Positions 16,067-23,023 of a stretch of 57,757 nucleotides of DNA are shown here, piece after piece (the stretch's first letter is position 1; the number at the start of each line of letters is the position of its first letter). The translations under genes were made by a program, and so were the position numbers. The notes beneath the pieces were generated by a model. The model worked only from the letters and a program-made list of their open reading frames with translations, made no database searches and was not told where the DNA came from. This DNA comes from Lachnospiraceae bacterium (lineage in GTDB: Bacteria; Bacillota; Clostridia; Lachnospirales; Lachnospiraceae), in contig JAAUZX010000012.1 in assembly GCA_014804365.1 (NCBI GenBank), positions 1 to 57,757 of the forward strand, read 5' to 3'.

Positions 16067-17176
16067 ATGAAAACAGTAAAAGGTATTTATGCCGAAGCAA
16101 AAATCTTCACAGATGACGTGGAAGAGTATGCAGAAGCACAAGTAAAAATGATATGCGATAACAAAATCGCAGAGGGCAGTACAATCTGTATGATGCCCGA
16201 CATCCATCCGGGGAAGATTGCCCCAATCGGTCTTTCCATGACAGTCACGGATAAAGTGCTCCCGCAGCTTTTGGGCGTGGATATAGGCTGTGGCATGACC
16301 TGTGTAAAACTGAATAAGAATAACGCAGAGTTCCAGAAGCTAGACAGGGTCATCCGGGAAAATGTACCGTCAGGATTTGTCATCCGCAAGGTACCCCATC
16401 ACATGGCGGCGGAATTTTCCTACGAAGAACTTCACTGTATCCGCCATATCAACAGGCAGAAAGCGGAGAGAAGTCTTGGTACGCTTGGCGGCGGTAACCA
16501 TTTCATAGAACTGGATAAAGGCACTGACGGCAGTCTGTACCTCGTGGTGCATACAGGGAGCAGACATCTGGGTGAGGAAGTGGCGGAATATTATACAAAA
16601 CTTGCAAGTACCTGCCTGAAAGAACAGTTTAAAGAAATACCCTATTACATGAGTTATCTGGAGGGAGAACATAAGGCGGCTTATCTGGAGGATGTTCAGA
16701 TCATTCAGTGGTATGCCGAGTGGAACAGGCAGATCATTGTCCGGGAAATCCTAAAAGGGATGAAGTGGAAAGATGTTGAGCAGTTCTCAGTAGCACATAA
16801 TTATCTGGACGATTCCGGAATACTTCATAAGGGTTCCATTTCCGCAAGGAAGGGAGAGCGTGTAATCATTCCGGCGAACATGAAGGATGGAGTTATTTTA
16901 GGAATTGGAAAAGGCAATGCCAGATGGAATTATTCAGCGCCGCATGGCTCCGGCAGGAGACTAAAGCGTGAGGATGTGAAGAACCGGCATACGGTATCGG
17001 AGTTCAAAAAGGAAATGAAGGGTATTTACAGCAGTTGTGTAGGGGCAGACACATTAGATGAGGCGCCTTTTGCATACCGTTCCTTGACAGAGATCGCAGA
17101 ACAGATCAAAGATACCGTTGAAATCACAGAAGTATTAAAGCCTGTCTATAATTTCAAGGCAGGAAGCAAAAAGTAA
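16067..17176 (+). CDS. rtcB: RtcB-family RNA ligase
   Basis: The 369-residue protein is a short-form RtcB. Metal-binding motifs are visible: GVDIGCGM near residue 71, LGTLGGGNHFIE near 143 and HTGSRHLG shortly after. The C-terminal NYSAPHGSGRR contains the histidine that becomes guanylated. RtcB joins RNA ends bearing 2',3'-cyclic phosphate and 5'-hydroxyl using GTP and Mn2+. It is followed after 32 bases by PrfH. RtcB2-PrfH pairs are known to rescue and repair ribosomes whose 16S decoding centre has been cut by nuclease toxins, so this copy is more likely a repair enzyme than a tRNA-splicing one. Confidence 0.93.
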   Translation: MKTVKGIYAEAKIFTDDVEEYAEAQVKMICDNKIAEGSTICMMPDIHPGKIAPIGLSMTVTDKVLPQLLGVDIGCGMTCVKLNKNNAEFQKLDRVIRENVPSGFVIRKVPHHMAAEFSYEELHCIRHINRQKAERSLGTLGGGNHFIELDKGTDGSLYLVVHTGSRHLGEEVAEYYTKLASTCLKEQFKEIPYYMSYLEGEHKAAYLEDVQIIQWYAEWNRQIIVREILKGMKWKDVEQFSVAHNYLDDSGILHKGSISARKGERVIIPANMKDGVILGIGKGNARWNYSAPHGSGRRLKREDVKNRHTVSEFKKEMKGIYSSCVGADTLDEAPFAYRSLTEIAEQIKDTVEITEVLKPVYNFKAGSKK

Positions 17177-17208
17177 AAAGCAAGAAGTAAGTGGGAGGAA
17201 ATTCATTT

Positions 17209-17799
17209 ATGATAGTGCAGATCAGTGCGGGACAGGGACCGTCCGAATGTCAGCTGGCGGTCGCAAAACTATATGAAGCATTAAAAAGGGAATATGGCGA
17301 TTTGGAAATACTATCGGATACTAAAGGTTATGAAAAAGGCTGCTTTGATTCTATCCGTTTTCGGACAGGACATGATATGAGTGGTCTTGAGGGTACGGTA
17401 TTGTGGATATGTAAAAGTCCGTTCAGAAAGAACCACAAAAGAAAAAACTGGTATGTGGATGTGAGCATTATCCCGGAACAAGGCGAGATTGTGGCAGATA
17501 AAGAATACCGTATAGAAAAATTTCACTGTGGTGGTAAAGGCGGACAGAATGTAAATAAAGTAGAAACCGGGGTACGGATTATACATATCCCGACAGGTTT
17601 TGTATCGCAGTCTACCGAGGAACGGAGCCAGTTCCAGAATAAGCAGCGTGCAATGGAAAAGCTGCAGGAAAAACTTGCGGATTTACAGAAAGAGCAGGAG
17701 GCAAAACAGGTCAATGCCGCATGGAGAGAGCATACCCGTATCGTCAGGGGGAATCCGGTACGGGTCTATGAAGGAGAAAAGTTTATTCTGAAAAAATAG
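17209..17799 (+). CDS. prfH: PrfH, peptide chain release factor-like rescue protein
   Basis: The 196-residue protein has the catalytic GGQ motif of class I release factors at 111-113 (CGGKGGQNVNKVETG) but lacks the codon-recognition domain of RF1/RF2; the N-terminal part is a small alpha/beta domain. PrfH releases the peptide from ribosomes with a damaged decoding centre, after which the partner RtcB can seal the rRNA. The C-terminal helix rich in Gln, Lys and Glu is expected. ATG 17209 is chosen because GGAGG at 17194-17198 is well spaced. A strong terminator follows. Confidence 0.9.
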   Translation: MIVQISAGQGPSECQLAVAKLYEALKREYGDLEILSDTKGYEKGCFDSIRFRTGHDMSGLEGTVLWICKSPFRKNHKRKNWYVDVSIIPEQGEIVADKEYRIEKFHCGGKGGQNVNKVETGVRIIHIPTGFVSQSTEERSQFQNKQRAMEKLQEKLADLQKEQEAKQVNAAWREHTRIVRGNPVRVYEGEKFILKK

Positions 17800-17815
17800 T
17801 CAGGCCAGCCGGATA

Positions 17816-17880
17816 AAAATTTATGCCGTAAGGATTCAGATACATGAAAAGGTATCAAAGTGTCCTTGCGGCATAATTTT
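17816..17880. terminator. Bidirectional terminator between prfH and the XRE gene
   Basis: TTTATGCCGTAAGGA at about 17819-17833 pairs with TCCTTGCGGCATAA at about 17862-17875, with A-rich bases on the left and T-rich bases on the right. It lies between two convergent genes and can end both. Confidence 0.75.
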
Positions 17881-17925
17881 ATATCTGATAATCCACCTCA
17901 TGAAATGTGTTGGTGTGTAAAGGGT

Positions 17926-18420
17926 TTAATCCTTCGGGGCGCCTAGAGCAGTAAAGTTATGGTCGAACAATAATTTGTTGGTTTCCCAAATATCCTTTTT
18001 TTTCTGTAAGGCAAACAGGATGATGGCATCACGTTCGTCTCTTACATATAATTCCCGATTCCCTGACACTTTTAGCATTGTCTGGGTTTCCTCATCAGAA
18101 AGGTGCAGACCGAAAGCCAAGGCAATCAGTTTGTCCCGCGAAGGATTTTTTTCTCCCGAAAAAATTTGATATATATATTTCCGATCGAGGTGCGAATCAC
18201 GGACAACTTCGGGCTTGCTGATCCCCTTTTTCGCAAGCAGCATATCTAAATGTATGGGAAGGTTATGTGGAATCATACTTTCTTTATTTTTCTTCAGATA
18301 GACACCAATTTCTTTTGTGGCTTTTAAGTCTTCCTCTAATGAAGCGCTTGAAGCCTTCTCCCTAAAAAATCCCGGATCCCTTAAAGAATTAATATAGGTA
18401 CTAATTTTTTCTTGAGCCAT
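17926..18420 (-). CDS. XRE-type helix-turn-helix regulator with a C-terminal helical domain
   Basis: The 164-residue protein has a helix-turn-helix at about residues 56-118: HLDMLLAKKGISKPEVVRDS, then DRKYIYQIFSGEKNPSRDKL, which places the recognition helix around 76-88. A C-terminal part rich in charged helices ends in NHFTALGAP-like sequence. The start at 18420 is supported by AAAGGAGA a few bases upstream on the minus strand. It is divergent from a truncated phosphatase gene and could have regulated a phosphatase/kinase module; that link is speculative. What it binds is not known. Confidence 0.7.
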   Translation of the reverse strand: MAQEKISTYINSLRDPGFFREKASSASLEEDLKATKEIGVYLKKNKESMIPHNLPIHLDMLLAKKGISKPEVVRDSHLDRKYIYQIFSGEKNPSRDKLIALAFGLHLSDEETQTMLKVSGNRELYVRDERDAIILFALQKKKDIWETNKLLFDHNFTALGAPKD

Positions 18421-18734
18421 GGTTTGTCTCCTTTAAACTCTGATTTCACATATTTCAATTATACAGAATCCTGCATAGTGCGGCAAGATTTTGAGAAAAA
18501 ATCATGCATCAAGTGAAGTGATTTTAAAATACAAATGTCTGCTGGCAGGTGAACTTTTTTACAAAAGTCCTATTATAATGATAATCAGGATAAGGGTTAA
18601 CAGGAGAGAAATATTTTATATGCACGAAGTAAAGACCGTATGAAGAATATATTTGGATATATATTCTTATCTCGATATAAAGGTATTCCTTGTACAGTGA
18701 TGCCATAGGGATTCATGAAGAAAGGAGAGGTTAT
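18421..18734. other. Intergenic region between divergent XRE and phosphatase genes
   Basis: This 314-base gap holds the XRE ribosome binding site, a TATAAT at 18574-18579 without a clear -35 box, and a hairpin formed by AAGAATATAT (18643-18652) and ATATATTCTT (18659-18668). The 15-mer TGGATATATATTCTT at 18654-18668 recurs exactly at 21559-21573. I see no gene in it. Confidence 0.5.
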
Positions 18735-19124
18735 ATGACGTATGTAATTTCGGATATCCACGGAAACTTTGAGAAGTATGAGGATATGTTGGAACTTATC
18801 CATTTATCGGATGAGGATGGGCTTTATGTCATTGGGGATGTTATTGACAGAGGACCGGACGGAATAAAAATACTCAAGGACGTCATGGAGCGCCCCAATG
18901 CCCATATGATTTTAGGGAATCATGAGCTGATGGCACTTACTGGCGAAAAAAGGGATCAGGTTGTTTCGGTTCTCATCAGCTTGCCGATTTCCATGGAGCT
19001 TGAAGTAAATGGACAGAACTTCCATCTGGTACATGGCTTCCCGGCTGATGGCAGGAAAGATCAAGTCAGATTAGCTTGCACGAAACTGGATGATATGGAA
19101 GAACTTTATGTCTGCCTCATTTAA
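18735..19124 (+). pseudogene. Internally deleted metallophosphoesterase (Ser/Thr phosphatase family)
   Basis: Residues 1 to about 115 match a calcineurin-type phosphatase: SDIHGNFEKY, GDVIDRGPDG and GNHELMAL supply the first three metal-binding motifs, and LVHGFP continues the fold. Then the sequence jumps to DQVRLACTKLDDMEELYV, which looks like the normal C-terminal end of these proteins. Full-length members have about 230 residues, so roughly 100 residues, including the last metal-binding histidines, are missing in frame. The product (129 residues) is probably inactive. The start ATG 18735 follows AGGAGAGG. Confidence 0.75.
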
Positions 19125-19201
19125 ATGCACAGGGCAATACAATAAAGCCCCTGTACGATCAGCCTAAGGAAGCACCTATTTTTGCAAAGGAGATTTTAGA
19201 A

Positions 19202-19417
19202 ATGATTATTGAAGAAAAAAATACCAATATTGAAAGCAGTTTTGGAGAAGATTTCGTAGTTCGGATCACAAACCCCATGCTGTATGATAGGCTTCATACC
19301 CTATCCGCTGAATATTCCGTGTCTACCGGGCAGCTTGTCAATATAGCTGTAAAACGGCTGCTTGAAGATATTGACTTTGTGAGAGAGCTTCGTGCCGGTA
19401 GGATAAATTTAGAATAA
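19202..19417 (+). CDS. Small ribbon-helix-helix-like protein
   Basis: This 71-residue acidic protein contains VVRITNPMLYDRLHTLSAEYSVSTGQLVNIAVKRLLED, a short strand followed by two helices as in CopG/Arc-type DNA-binding proteins, but the match is weak. AAAGGAG about 10 bases upstream supports the ATG. The frame stays open for about 108 bases before the ATG without a start codon, so the natural protein may once have been longer, and the deletion in the neighbouring phosphatase may have reached here. A role as a regulator or antitoxin is possible; no partner is obvious. Confidence 0.45.
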   Translation: MIIEEKNTNIESSFGEDFVVRITNPMLYDRLHTLSAEYSVSTGQLVNIAVKRLLEDIDFVRELRAGRINLE

Positions 19418-19421
19418 ACTG

Positions 19422-19757
19422 CTAATTGGCCTCTTTTTCAAAATAAGAAAAGATAGCCCGTAAAACATTGACTGCCATCTGTTTGCGTTCCAATGGCTGG
19501 CGGTCAATGATCTGCTTGAATTGTTCCATGATATTGGAATCATTATCGGATACGGAATCAGACAGCATGTAATCGACAGTAACACCAAGCCTGTTAACAA
19601 GTCTTACAAGGGTGTCAAGCGTGAGGCTGCGTTCCCCGCGCTCAATGGCACCCATATAGGTATCCGATATGTCAATATCTTCTGCAAGCTGGGCTTGTGT
19701 AAGGTTTAAACGACGGCGTTCTTCCCTTATTCTTTCACCTAACCTCTTATAGTCCAT
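19422..19757 (-). CDS. XRE-family transcriptional regulator
   Basis: The 111-residue protein has a canonical Xre helix-turn-helix at residues 6-61: RIREERRRLNLTQAQLAED, then ISDTYMGAIERGERSLTLDTL. The C-terminal helix (about 75-110) probably dimerises. It is divergent from the small-protein cluster starting at 19935, and the promoter region between them contains AT-rich repeats (AGACTAAAATAATCTAAAA on the plus strand) that could be its operator. I infer that it controls that cluster or itself. Confidence 0.8.
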   Translation of the reverse strand: MDYKRLGERIREERRRLNLTQAQLAEDIDISDTYMGAIERGERSLTLDTLVRLVNRLGVTVDYMLSDSVSDNDSNIMEQFKQIIDRQPLERKQMAVNVLRAIFSYFEKEAN

Positions 19758-19827
19758 GTGATCACCTCTTACTTTATTTTATGATGTCCATAAAAAAGAC
19801 TAAAATAATCTAAAAGGGGTATTTGTA

Positions 19828-19856
19828 TTGACAGAAAGAGGTTATGAGGATAATAT
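19828..19856 (+). promoter_or_regulatory. Promoter of the small-protein cluster
   Basis: TTGACA (19828-19833), 17 bases, TAATAT (19851-19856). It lies between the divergent XRE gene and the gene at 19935, in the orientation of the latter. Confidence 0.6.
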
Positions 19857-19934
19857 ATTTAGTAAATAGCTAAAGTGGAAGAATGTTCAGAAAAAAATGT
19901 TGCTAAAGTTCTTAAAAGGAAGGAGGAAAAAGTA

Positions 19935-20111
19935 ATGGCACAATCACAAAGATACACTGCAGTTTGTCAATGGTGTGGTGCAAGGGGCGGTAGCCACACT
20001 ACATCCACTGGTGCACCGCCGAACTTTAGGCCTATTGTAAGTGGAAAGTGCAAGTCTCATCCAAGTGGGAATCCTAATATGGAACATGGACCTAGATGGG
20101 AAAGAAGCTAA
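19935..20111 (+). CDS. Small Cys/Gly-rich protein, probably zinc-binding
   Basis: The 58-residue product has AVCQWCGARGG, then GAPPNFRP and GKCKSHPSGNPNMEHGPRWE. The CxxC plus a later Cys and two His could bind one zinc ion. I recall similar short 'GKC...SGNPN..H.PRW' proteins in Firmicutes but know no function. AAGGAGGAAAAAGTA directly precedes the ATG, an excellent ribosome binding site. It is the first gene of a cluster with two unknown genes and lies opposite an XRE regulator. Confidence 0.65.
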   Translation: MAQSQRYTAVCQWCGARGGSHTTSTGAPPNFRPIVSGKCKSHPSGNPNMEHGPRWERS

Positions 20112-20192
20112 AAAACAAAGAAAGTAGGGGATAGTTTATTTACTTTGTGCAAATGGCTATTCCCTATGTTAAAGGAGAGAGGAAAGTAGGAT

Positions 20193-20645
20193 ATGGGATT
20201 TTGGGATGCTTTAGGTAAAGTGGTTGATAAATCATGCGATATTATGACTGAATTGGCAAGAACCAATGCAAGAAATATTGATAGAATGAGTGATGAGGAA
20301 ATAGAAAAGAGGCATTTCAAATCAGCTAAAATGATAAGAAGAGATGCAGTTGAAATGAGTGATGCGGAATTAGGGAGAAAGTATTCCCGGACGGCAGACG
20401 AAGTAAGAAGAGATGCTGTTGAAATGAATGATGAAGAATTAGAGAGAAAGTATTCTATATCGGCGGATGAAGTGAGAAGAAATGCAGATACAATACTTTT
20501 TCAAGCTGAAATGTATCAAATGAAAAGGGAGCAAAATGAAATGAAGCGATTACAAGCTGAAGGATTGCAAAAGAGAGAGGCACAACGTGGTGAGTTTAAT
20601 GAAATGGATGAATTCGGGGAGTATGATGATGAATTTGGGGAATAG
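20193..20645 (+). CDS. Unknown protein with three 23-residue charged repeats
   Basis: The 150-residue protein starts with a short amphipathic helix (MGFWDALGKVVDKS) and then has three consecutive repeats at 32-54, 55-77 and 78-100, each M-(S/N)-D-x-E-(I/L) ... (S/A)-A-(D/K)-x-(V/I)-R-R-(D/N)-A. A helical, Met- and Gln-rich stretch and an acidic tail (EYDDEFGE) follow. The pattern predicts an elongated helical protein. GGAGAGAGG precedes the start codon. I recognise no family; similar N-terminal helices occur in small proteins that associate with membranes, but that is only a resemblance. Confidence 0.65.
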   Translation: MGFWDALGKVVDKSCDIMTELARTNARNIDRMSDEEIEKRHFKSAKMIRRDAVEMSDAELGRKYSRTADEVRRDAVEMNDEELERKYSISADEVRRNADTILFQAEMYQMKREQNEMKRLQAEGLQKREAQRGEFNEMDEFGEYDDEFGE

Positions 20646-20698
20646 GAGATACATTACGTACAGATAGAGAGAAGATTTGTATTATTTATCATGCTACA

Positions 20699-21127
20699 TT
20701 GGTGGCTTTTATATTGAAAAAGATAATAGTTCTTGAAAGTTATTATGATATTTTTTTTATTATAGAACAAGGTAGTCAAGTTTATATTTGGGGAGAGAAA
20801 GAAGTGTTTAATAAGCCTAAAAAATTGAAAAGAATTTCGTACGATACGGTGTCTTATATTCAAATTGAAACCGAGGCAATCCGCGATTATAACGACAAGC
20901 AGATGATATCCAGTTATTGTCTGGGTAAATTAAAAATGGTGGAATGGTATATTGAACTTCTCAGAGTAGGGAGCGAGAGGTATATTGTGCCGCAAAGTCT
21001 GTTTGAACTCGAAGATATCAGGTCACAGCTTAAGGTATGCCATGAGCAAATTATGCGTGTAAAGATAACATGCCCAGATGATCGTCCCATTATTGATATT
21101 AAGTACCCAAAAGGTTATGAAGGATGA
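20699..21127 (+). CDS. Unknown ~142-residue protein, start uncertain
   Basis: The frame encodes a mixed alpha/beta protein (IIVLESYYDIFFIIEQGSQVY, then a central YDTVSYIQIETEAI stretch, then KVCHEQIMRVKITCPDD). There is no good ribosome binding site at the TTG (20699) or GTG (20702), and the frame is open upstream to 20633 without an ATG. The gene may be truncated at its 5' end, or translated by read-through from the repeat protein that ends at 20645. I recognise no family. Confidence 0.45.
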   Translation: MVAFILKKIIVLESYYDIFFIIEQGSQVYIWGEKEVFNKPKKLKRISYDTVSYIQIETEAIRDYNDKQMISSYCLGKLKMVEWYIELLRVGSERYIVPQSLFELEDIRSQLKVCHEQIMRVKITCPDDRPIIDIKYPKGYEG

Positions 21128-21607
21128 TAAGATATTTATTATGTGTTTATAGTTTGATTCGCAATTCATGTGGTGCGTAGTATACTAAAAGAGGAATCAA
21201 ATAATGGCTTCAAACTAAAAGAAAATAATAAATATCAAGACTCTTTTTTTAAAAAAAGTAGTTTGATTCCTAATTATAACTTATAGTTGCGTATAGTAAT
21301 CTAGGATATAATTTTGATGGGAATATATGGTAGTAGACTGGGAAGGAGCTTGAACGGCTCCTTTTCTTTCTTCACGAATAGTATATTTTGCCAAGCTATA
21401 TCAGCATTTTCCAAGTTCACTTGTTTGAATAGAGTAGGCTGAATGTCATGGTATGCAGTTTATCCTGTGATATCCTCTTGCTGGAAAATATCTGATATTA
21501 GTGATCTGTAGAATGGAAATAGCAGATATCAAGTGCGGGATTGTATAAGATAGGCATCTGGATATATATTCTTTTGTAAAATAAAATATGGAAGGAGTGA
21601 GCGTTTT
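21128..21607 (+). other. Noncoding region with repeats and a terminator-like hairpin
   Basis: No convincing gene lies here. TAGTTTGATTC occurs at 21150-21160 and 21259-21269, and the reverse form GAATCAAA at about 21192-21199. TTTTTTTAAAAAAA at 21245-21258 is self-complementary. AAGGAGC (21343-21349) pairs with GCTCCTT (21357-21363) and is followed by TTCTTTC, a terminator shape with no gene immediately before it. This could be the end of a small RNA. The 15-mer TGGATATATATTCTT near the right edge repeats one at 18654. Confidence 0.5.
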
Positions 21608-22474
21608 ATGAAAACAGGGTTTGAACAGATAGAAGAAGCTGTTTATGGATTAAAAGAAGCTGCGGATAAAATGATGGAGGAAGCCATCGATTTTTTACGG
21701 AGGAAAGAAATAAATGCGGGGAAAGCATCAGATGTCAATGAGAGATTGAAGCAGGTATTTACTGAAAAACAGGAGCAAGAAATGGAATCATACCCAAAGA
21801 TAGTAAACAAGGAAGACAGGGAAACAATTCAGAAACATTGGAGCCATTCCGTTGTCTTTACTGATGCGTGGTGCGTTGATACAAATGAACAGAAACTTAC
21901 GGAAGAGGAACTACAACCGGGAGAATTGTGGGCAGTTACCTTTAGGGTAGGATGTTATATTGTTCGTGGCGCACGGCGGCTCTATAAGATCTATGACCCT
22001 GGTTATAGTCCGGAAATGGAGATGCCTGCAGATAAAGAAGAAGTTGAACATGTGAAGAAAGATATAGGGAATGGCTATAAATATCAACGATTCGGGTTCT
22101 TGACTGGTAGTGGAAGTGCGGTGGTCGGATCACCATATGGAAGAACTGAACTGAGTTATGAACTGTGTGAAAAGTTGCGTGATACTCTTGAAATATCTGC
22201 CAGACATATTTCCAGTCCAAGCAGTGGGTATACATATATCTGCCGCACCGCCGATGCCAGAAATTTTAGCTGGTCTGAAAAGATAGAGAGTATTTATACT
22301 GTAAAGGAGCACGATCAAATTCCTGACGAATATGCATCTCTGCTTGTATGTATGCGCTATCTCGGCAGCTCGTTTAGTAGTGACACGTGGTATAAACTGG
22401 AGCCGACAGGGAAGATAACAACTCTCCGGTCAGGGGCATACGGGATAATGGATGATGATGCACGTTTTAGCTGA
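21608..22474 (+). CDS. Uncharacterised 288-residue soluble protein
   Basis: The N-terminal 50 residues are a charged helix (EAVYGLKEAADKMMEEAIDFL). The middle contains FRVGCYIVRGARRLYKIYDP, and later GSGSAVVGSPYGRTELSYEL and TWYKLEPTGKITTL. No membrane segment, signal peptide or known catalytic motif is visible, and I do not recognise the family. GGAGTGAGCG precedes the ATG with good spacing. Its neighbours do not suggest a role. Confidence 0.6.
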   Translation: MKTGFEQIEEAVYGLKEAADKMMEEAIDFLRRKEINAGKASDVNERLKQVFTEKQEQEMESYPKIVNKEDRETIQKHWSHSVVFTDAWCVDTNEQKLTEEELQPGELWAVTFRVGCYIVRGARRLYKIYDPGYSPEMEMPADKEEVEHVKKDIGNGYKYQRFGFLTGSGSAVVGSPYGRTELSYELCEKLRDTLEISARHISSPSSGYTYICRTADARNFSWSEKIESIYTVKEHDQIPDEYASLLVCMRYLGSSFSSDTWYKLEPTGKITTLRSGAYGIMDDDARFS

Positions 22475-22580
22475 ATCAGTGCTGGATGGCCAACACGTAA
22501 TGATCGGAGGTAAAGTTATTGAAAATTAAAGAATTATTCCTTTGAATAAGGATAACCTTTGAAGTAACAAACAGTCATAA

Positions 22581-22626
22581 CCCCTCAAACCACTTCATAC
22601 AATGTAAAAAAGTGTTCTGAGGGGTT
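22581..22626 (+). terminator. Hairpin whose 3' arm contains the spoIIID ribosome binding site
   Basis: CCCCTCA (22581-22587) pairs with TGAGGGG (22618-22624), with an inner CACTT/AAGTG stem, followed by TTTCCTTTT. It has the form of a terminator for the upstream gene. GAGGGG at 22619-22624 is also the only ribosome binding site for the TTG start of spoIIID at 22632, so folding would hide it. Confidence 0.6.
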
Positions 22627-22631
22627 TCCTT

Positions 22632-22889
22632 TTGAAAGATTATATTGAGGAACGTGCAATCCAGATTGCCAATTATATCATTGAGAATAATGCTACGGTG
22701 AGACAGACTGCGAAGGAGTTTGGGATTAGTAAGAGTACGGTACATAAAGACGTAACAGACCGCCTGATACAGTTAAACCCGTCACTGGCAGCAGAAGCCA
22801 GGAAAGTGCTGGATGTCAATAAATCAGAGAGGCATATCCGCGGGGGATTAGCGACCAGAGAGAAATATCTGCACCAGCATGTATGCTAG
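22632..22889 (+). CDS. spoIIID: Sporulation transcriptional regulator SpoIIID
   Basis: The 85-residue protein is essentially the family consensus: MKDYIEERAIQIANYIIENN, then a helix-turn-helix TVRQTAKEFGISKSTVHKD, and the conserved C-terminal basic region KSERHIRGGLATREKYLHQ. SpoIIID binds DNA as a monomer and switches on mother-cell genes under SigE during sporulation. The length is normal. It starts at TTG, which is usual for this gene in related bacteria, with GAGGGG 7 bases before. This marks the organism as a spore-former. A decayed partial copy lies at 2191. Confidence 0.95.
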   Translation: MKDYIEERAIQIANYIIENNATVRQTAKEFGISKSTVHKDVTDRLIQLNPSLAAEARKVLDVNKSERHIRGGLATREKYLHQHVC

Positions 22890-23023
22890 AACCGCATGAT
22901 TTCGTAACACTGCAGGAAGTGTTTCCGGCTGAACGTGCTGTACAACATAGGGAAGGTACTTTACATTGATGATGAATAGGCATAGAATAAGGTTCATAAT
23001 CTATGTGAGGACAGTGACGGACG

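Noticed and set aside
16067-17176. RtcB as tRNA splicing/housekeeping ligase
   Set aside because: The short form directly followed by PrfH matches the RtcB2-PrfH ribosome repair pair better.
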